This document shows, piece after piece, positions 57,795 to 64,000 of a DNA stretch of 64,000 bases. A model generated the notes under the pieces. That model was not told the origin of the DNA. It made no database searches and was given only the letters and a program-made list of their open reading frames with translations. Position 1 is the stretch's first letter. Every line of letters begins with the position of its first letter. This DNA comes from Botryotinia globosa (lineage: Eukaryota > Ascomycota > Leotiomycetes > Helotiales > Sclerotiniaceae): NCBI GenBank assembly GCA_014898425.1, contig RCSZ01000014.1:682001-746000 (forward strand), in the 5' to 3' direction. The position numbers were made by a program, and so were the translations under genes.

Positions 57795-60077
57795 GTTTAT
57801 GTACCCAGAAGAAACTCAAGTCTGTAACTGGATTCTAAATCGTTAAATGTATTAAAATTAGTAAAAACGAAAGACCAGACAATCCTCTAGCCAGAAGAGG
57901 TATCTAGCCATAATGATAGAGAAAGTACTAGGCCGCTTCATGAGTCAAAAAAGTATCTTTGATACGACTGGATAGAATTGTGAAAACTCGAGAGCACTGT
58001 GCAATTTACCCAGAATTTTCAGGAGTGCAATACAATTAGATAAGAAAGAATTACAGGATGAGAGAAGAGTCGACCACTAGGATGATGCAGGTGGCAAGTT
58101 GGTACATCGTGATCTTGGGTAAGCTAGCCGTCTAGGAATAGGAGCGGTAGTTCGGTTTCAAGGATCAATTCTCAGACGGGAAGGATTTTTGCCCGCATGA
58201 TAAATTACCCTTATGCCTCTTAGAATCCGTTCCAAGAATCTGCGGTTGGTCAGATACCATGGATCTGTGGCCACGGGCATAAGAGGAGCGGGAAGACTTG
58301 AATATGATGACACTTGGATGCGAAATCAGCCGGCAGAACTCCATAAGAAGGATAGATCTTACCACAGATATGGCCGCTGTCATTAAATTCGGCGAAACGC
58401 AATTTATAGCACAATTGGTGAAGGCATCTACGTAAAACATTCCCACGGATCTTGATTTCTGATCCTTATCTGCATGTCGGCAAACACCAGACCATGGAAA
58501 TACCGACTGTAAAGGGCTGAATATAATCATGACACCCAAACTCAAAGAGTGTGGGATAGCCCCGGTCTTTTTCTTTCCCACCAAGAGTGCAATTCCCCAC
58601 GAGAAAGTATCGTTGGGATGTGGGAGTGACCAGGCTTCAGCCAAATCAGCCTTCGAAAGCCTGTAGAAAGTATCGCTTGGTACATTCCATCTTGGTGAAT
58701 TTAGGAAGTTGATCCGGATTTATGATGGATCACTGACCGCCGGCCTCGTTGAATCTGAGAAGCCTGTCGGATGCCCAAAACTCAAACCAGGACAAATCTG
58801 CTACTATCATTGGCCGTTATTGGCCACAGGAAATGAGAGATACGCAATCTTCGCATCATCTCCACCATTAAGCATACATGTGAGGCTTGCAGAGGCATTT
58901 GCGAGGGGCATATGCAGGTCAGACACATGCCCGAGTAGGAGTGAAAAATGAGAAAGGAAAGGCAGCACTGGACAACCACAAATATAGATCATCTTCGGAG
59001 AGCAGAATAGAAAGATCCTGAGGACCCCAGAGGATGGTAATGTTTCCAAATGAAGCTTACTTGAAAGCAAGCCTTGCATCTTTCATATCCATGAATATCA
59101 TTGGGGGCGAGCGATAGAGGTAACAATGGGGGCTTCGAAAAATCCATAATGAAAAGAATCCAAAATACCAAAGTTCTGCCATGAAATGGGGTATTAGGTA
59201 TGCAAATTCTATTGGATGGTTTGCGAGCAGGTTGGTTGTGACAGCTGTCGGTGTCTTGTGGAGTTTTTTGTAAGGCTGAAGAGATAAAAAGTTGATGATT
59301 GATCATTCATGTAAGTCGCTTCCGTCGGTATTCCGTGGCCTAGGTTGATCCAGGTAGAGTGTTGCCGAAGAATACATTGATTGGCGGAATGTGATTTAGA
59401 TTTGGACAGGATATTATGTCAGATTCCACTTTGGAGGTCCCCGTCGGTGGACTCTACAGTATTAGATTTATGTCTTGAGGCTCTTTCCACTCGGCTCTAT
59501 GACAATCTTCCCTTTCCCCTATATAGGTAGGTAAACGAGGCCTTGATGTTTGTCATTGCTCAATCTACAATTAGTTCTTGACCAAACTCTTTGAAAGGTA
59601 TGACGTTGTTAGATAGTGATGAGATGAACAATAATGCTGGATACCAATTTACATGTTCATGTTGGTGAATATCTAGCTCACCTGCCCGGGCAGTATTAAT
59701 AAATTTTGAAAGAAAAACTTTATTCAGCCACAGCCATAAGAAAGGAGAGGCGGGAGGTCTTTCTCGGGAGAGACAGAGACAACAGCCCTTGTTTACCCGA
59801 AGTACCTCCGATATCTACACCAAGATCTCTTCCACAACATTTGTAAACAAGAACAATAATTCCACACCATGTTCGAATCCCTTCAGAGTTATAAAAACTT
59901 TCTTCCATAACCAGTTACAAATATCATTCCAAGATTAACTATCTTGGCTTTCTCTTTTCCCAGGAGATATAGTGCTAAATTCAAGTTGCTCTCTGCCACT
60001 TCGATCACCATTACTCTACTTACTAACAGCAGTTTTGCATTTAGCAAAAAAATAATTATTAATCGAATCTAGTTACA
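57795..60077. other. 2.3 kb intergenic region with decayed ORF
   Basis: Contains a possible relic on the minus strand (listed separately), then AT-rich sequence that should be the promoter and leader of the RS-rich gene. No intact gene supported. Confidence 0.5.
58165..59079 (-). pseudogene. Possible decayed ORF, one frame interrupted by stops
   Basis: One minus-strand frame stays protein-like across 0.9 kb but is broken by TGA-TAG-TAG at 58801-58809 and TAA at 58720-58722. Before the stops: HMPLANASASLTCMLNGGDD and AKIAYLSFPVANNGQ. Between them: CPGLSFGHPTGFSDSTRPAV. After: RLSKADLAEAWSLPHPNDTF with SWGIALLVG. This looks like a dead gene or exons separated by unrecognised introns. I cannot name the family. 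Confidence 0.3.
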
Positions 60078-61988
60078 ATGGGCAGGGGAAAGGGGATGGC
60101 TGGAAACGCCAATAAAGAGCCTCTGGGTTCTCGTACCAGAATTCCAACTCAGAATTCAAGTCCACTCAAGCAGGAAAAGAACGATAAGGACCTTCCTCAC
60201 TTTCGTGCCGAAGGCTCGTCTTACATATTTGGATCGATCAAGCAAGAAGGGGACAATGAGTATCGTTTCCGTTCCCGCTCCCCATTGGAAACTCATCAGT
60301 CCCCCCGTCGTAATCGCTCTCGGTCCCGCTCCAGAAGCCCGGACGACCACTATCGTTCCATTCCCAGAACCCGCCGGTATTCCAACCACTATCGACCGCG
60401 TTCCAGAAGCCCCAAAAGCTCCTATATCAGTCAAAGCCCGCACAAGTCTCGTCAGTCCCACCGCTCTATTTCCTCTATTTCGGCCCAAAAGGTATCAACC
60501 TCCAGTTCCTATAGATCTCGATCTCCACATCATAGAGACCAAGACACTCGAAACGGCTCCTACTATGGAAATTTTTCTCGTAGAGGTTCTTCTACTAATG
60601 AAGAAGCTTCAAGAGGTTCCTATTTCAGACCGTCTCCACACAAAGATACTCCTACGGATCGGGGCGTTCAAAATAGTTCCTACTATAGACCATCATATTC
60701 CATTCGAAATGCGAGTGTGTTCTCGGAGTCCAAAAGCCGAACCCTTTCTCTTGCATCAACTTATAGTCTTAGAAAATCATTAGATGACGAAGAGGTAGCT
60801 TTCACCCGCCCCCGTGTATATGCAATTGAACGTTCCTGCTTCTAACCATTTCAAGACACTGACTACAGAGTCATGGACAAAACCTTCCAGTCGCAAGCAC
60901 GGAGATTTCATGGTTTCTGCCTACAACTCTCTTGAGCCACCAAGTCTAACTGAAGAATCATGGGCGGAAATTGCTAGTCGTAAGCATAAGGGATTAATGG
61001 AAATCAAAGCAGCTAACATAAGCACTTCGAACCATATTCCACTCGCTACTTCCGTAGGAGAATCCAAACCTTTTAAGCAAACAATAACTTTGGAACAATC
61101 GACATCAGTGGCAAAAGATACCCCCGTCAGCCCTGTCGCAGATGTGAGATCGTTGTTGTTTAAGAGGAAAAGACAGAGCAAAGCGGAGGGCTTGGATATC
61201 CAGCACCAAATATCCTCCCTCCTGTACTCTCGCACGAGAAAAGCTCGACAAATACCACCGACTGAATCTAAAATGAAAGTTACGACCGATGTGGAGAAAG
61301 ATTCTGGCTTTGCAAAATCATCCGAATCATCTGCGCAGCATTCAAGCACTCCTCCATTGTCCATACCATTACAAGAAATGCACTCACAAAGCGAGGCCCT
61401 TTTATCTGCTTCAGACCAAGGCATGCACCCAGAGAGGCAAGGCTTTCTCAGTGATTCCCCTATGCTTATTCCATCAAGCCAGCGCTCAAGCATCTCTTCC
61501 AGAAAGTCTACGCTCATAGCGGCACAGGACATTTATCCACAAAGCGAGATTCATGTTTCGGCTCTCAATCAAGGCATGCATCCAGAGAGACAATCTCTCC
61601 TCACAACCTCCCCTTCGACAAATGAATCTCCTGAACACTTACATCTACAGGCCGAATCCGATTTCACCGATTCCCCTCCAAAGATTACAATTGACACACA
61701 AATCTTGCAATCGAAGATCCAAGAAATTCGTCGTGCATCCTCCTCTGGTAAGTTACTAGCATTCACCTCATTACTTGTTGCACATGGCTAATCTCAAGGT
61801 ACAGACGAGAAACCCAGACCAATTCCAAGCGTCATGAATGAGCTATCATTTACCGATGACCCCTTCGAATCAGACCAATATGTAAGCACATTCTTGAACG
61901 GATGAACGAAAATTGGATGGATAGACTGATAAGATATCTGGAAAAGCAGGCTGTCGAGGCAGTGATCCCTACTCACTGGCAGGATTAA
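60078..61988 (+). CDS. RS-rich protein of unknown function (577 aa)
   Basis: Four exons (60078-60794, 60856-61747, 61799-61881, 61947-61988) join in phase to 577 residues. The first 170 residues are rich in Arg-Ser dipeptides (SRSRSRSPDDHYRS, RPRSRSPKSS), as in SR-type splicing or mRNA-processing factors, but no RRM is present. Two repeated units occur: ESWTKPSSRKHGDFM / ESWAEIASRKHKGLM and SASDQGMHPERQGFLSDSP / SALNQGMHPERQSLLTTSP. The protein is probably nuclear and disordered. The first intron is supported because the two large frames overlap out of phase and a 61-nt GT-AG intron joins them. The last two small exons are less certain. Confidence 0.7.
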
Positions 61989-62974
61989 CTTGTCAATCAA
62001 GCAATTCCGATCATATGTCTCCATTGCGTTCCCCATGTACTCAGCAAGCCCATCGAAATATGTATGTCATACTTTCTTCTCTTTTCGCATACAAGCGGGC
62101 TGTTAGATCAGAGAGAAAAATTGGTGTATTTCGCGAATATGCAGGAGTCTGGGGTTCTGGCATGGATGTAACGAACTTTACGAAAATATGAGATACCCTG
62201 GGACGGTAAATGCATCTGGTTGGTATATTCAAATTTGCGTTTCGTTTTCTCTCGCGAAGTCGTCATCCGACTTCAATTTGACCCCTTTCCAATCTTTCCC
62301 ATTCTGTTTTTCTCTAATTCATGTTTTCACGTGGGATCATAATCAGTATTCCTGTCATTACTCCATTGCAACTATTTTAATTTGGTTCTTATTCATTCAT
62401 GTCTTCACTTCACTTTTGTCGTCGAGCCACAGCTACCTTGATAGCAAAACCATTAATACAAGAAGTGTAACCACATTGGTAGATCAAGATTTAAATAGCT
62501 ACTACTAATACAGTAGACCCCAAATATGTCCCCCAAGTCTCATGGCTTGAATTTGCTTTGAAAGCATGCAAAGAATTCCCAGTCCCTTTTCCTAAAGTAC
62601 ACTGTAACAACAAAAGTAACGCCCATCCCTGTAACAGCTATAACTCCTACAATGCTTCTGTAACTCCATATCCTGCATTCCTAACTTGGGTATTTTCTTC
62701 AACAAAAGAAATAAGGAACGTGAGATCTGTTCCTGAAAATGCCTAATCCAGCATCGATCCTGTCCCATTCTATCCCATTCATCCTACGATGCATAACCTC
62801 ATACTCATACTCATACTCATACAAGATTAACCACAAAAGGAAAAGAAATTGAGCACGAAAGGAGAATATCTACTGATCATGTTTTAAAATAACGAACCGA
62901 CACCCTCCTCTTACTTGTCTTTACGCTTACATTACCATATCCCCACTTCTTCGAATAGTAGTATATGGATCACA
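61989..62974. other. 1 kb convergent intergenic region
   Basis: Lies between the RS-rich gene and the partial gene at the right edge. Contains a short (CTCATA)n repeat at 62798-62822. Frames at 62188-62508 and 62558-62746 (+) have no support. Confidence 0.5.
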
Positions 62975-64000
62975 CTATTGCACATTCAAAAACAAATCAT
63001 TTCCCCGTCTCGTGGGCGTCAATTTCGGCAGCCAACCCGGTGTTTTTGGTAAACCACTGGGATTATCTCCATCGATATTGATCGTGATAGTTTCGCCCGA
63101 CCCATCGTCTTTGGTATATACGACTGATCTACCGTTCATATCTGTATCTGTAGCTGTACTGACATCTTCGTTCGAAGAGCCAATAGGAGCTTGTCCCTGG
63201 GCTTTTATTTCAGACATGGTAGTCATTTGTGTAAGACGTGGATTGAATGTGAAATTGCGTGTTTCTTGGCTGTAGATTGAGGATACTTCGGGGTCCATGG
63301 AAGTGTGGAGGGGGACAGAAAGTGGTAGGGAGGGTTTAGTGTTGGAGGAAGAGACACTGGTGGCGGGTTTTTGTAAGGACTGGACACTATCTTTTCTCAA
63401 TATCCCGGTGAGTATTTGTGGCCGCCAGTGTGGAGATACGACTGTTGGTGAGGCTTGTTGGTGGGAAGTAGTAGTGGTGGTGTTGGTGGTGTTGGTAGTG
63501 TTAATATTAGTGTTGGTGTCGGGAAGGACTCTCCATTTTTGTGATGAATTTGGAGATGTGGCGAGACTTAAAGAAGAGGGCGGGGCGCTTCTTTTACTCC
63601 CACTTCCATTCGAAGTTCCTGGAATGATACCCCTCTGTTTAAAAGTTGGTGGTAATGGTAACGGGATTGGTGGTGGAGGACTTCTTGAAGCTAAATCAGT
63701 GGGACTGAAAAAGTCATTACTTTTTCGAATAGTGATGCCAGAGTTGTGAGAGCCTGGCGAAAGAAAGTTTCCGGGTGATAGTCCTAGAGATGCCATGCGC
63801 GTTTTCTGAGCGGCGATCTCGGCTTCTTGCCATGGTTTATTACTATGTGCTGTAGGGGGGCGGATGGGTGACTCGATAGATATTGGCGGTGGCGCGGGGA
63901 AATTGGTTATGATCGATGTGCGGGTACGAGCACGAGAATGGCGCTGGCTTGGGTTTCCTTTGATTTTGGGGTATTTGACTGGTGATTTACCGATCACTTT
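62975..64000 (-). CDS. Partial low-complexity protein, C-terminal part
   Basis: An open frame runs from the window edge to a stop at 62975, so the N-terminus lies outside. The visible 340 residues are Ser/Pro/Thr/Asn-rich and disordered, with an NTNINTTNTTNTTTTT tract, poly-Pro blocks (SPPPPIPLPLPP), and a more ordered end (VVYTKDDGSGETITINIDGD, LPKTPGWLPKLTPTRRGNDL). The style resembles the cytoplasmic tail of a large fungal membrane or wall-sensing protein, but no domain proves this. Confidence 0.65.
   Translation of the reverse strand, partial: KVIGKSPVKYPKIKGNPSQRHSRARTRTSIITNFPAPPPISIESPIRPPTAHSNKPWQEAEIAAQKTRMASLGLSPGNFLSPGSHNSGITIRKSNDFFSPTDLASRSPPPPIPLPLPPTFKQRGIIPGTSNGSGSKRSAPPSSLSLATSPNSSQKWRVLPDTNTNINTTNTTNTTTTTSHQQASPTVVSPHWRPQILTGILRKDSVQSLQKPATSVSSSNTKPSLPLSVPLHTSMDPEVSSIYSQETRNFTFNPRLTQMTTMSEIKAQGQAPIGSSNEDVSTATDTDMNGRSVVYTKDDGSGETITINIDGDNPSGLPKTPGWLPKLTPTRRGNDLFLNVQ

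Overview
The window is eukaryotic nuclear DNA from a filamentous ascomycete. Genes are split by short GT-AG introns (mostly 48-120 nt), lie on both strands about 1-2 kb apart, and include RFC1, gamma-tubulin, Nup85, TAF8, RACK1, Dsn1/Mis13 and Mgs1. The fungal-only families present, and the overall protein style, suggest a leotiomycete of the Botrytis/Sclerotinia type. That placement is inference, not proof. I saw no tRNA, rRNA, intact transposon or CRISPR array.

Layout. 0-6 kb: two small genes on +, a 2.7 kb stretch with only ambiguous frames, then a 5-exon DHA2-type MFS transporter on -. 7.6-11.7 kb: an F-box protein and a signal-peptide/one-TM protein with two PPxY motifs. 14.3-21.5 kb: TFB5 (3 small exons), MRPL16, RFC1 and an aldo/keto reductase. 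24.2-28.7 kb: an 11-zinc-knuckle protein and a dienoyl-CoA isomerase. 31.5-42.3 kb: a three-domain isochorismatase-like/AlkB/GST-like fusion, SOM1, a Rad51/XRCC2-like paralogue, COX9 (COX7A), TAF8, MGS1, and RACK1 with an intronic U24-type snoRNA. 43-47.8 kb: two hydrophilic unknown proteins and gamma-tubulin. 48-57.8 kb: Nup85, a broken GNAT acetyltransferase, Dsn1/Mis13 and an NmrA-like protein. 60-64 kb: an RS-rich protein and a partial low-complexity protein running off the end.

Three genes (TFB5, COX9, SOM1) have exons so short that they do not stand out as ORFs; I rebuilt them from splice sites and reading phase. Four head-to-head pairs share short intergenic regions: MRPL16/RFC1, SOM1/Rad51-like, COX9/TAF8 and gamma-tubulin/Nup85. 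Three of the four join a nuclear-encoded mitochondrial protein to a nuclear DNA or transcription protein. DNA replication and repair functions recur (RFC1, MGS1, TFB5, AlkB fusion, Rad51-like), but as separate genes; nothing shows a cluster or operon.

The best leads are the 965-residue triple fusion, in which the isochorismatase nucleophile position is Ser while the AlkB site is complete; the U24-type snoRNA in a RACK1 intron; the Rad51-like protein without a Walker A motif; and the GNAT pseudogene. All exon boundaries are my own readings, checked only by phase and GT-AG ends.
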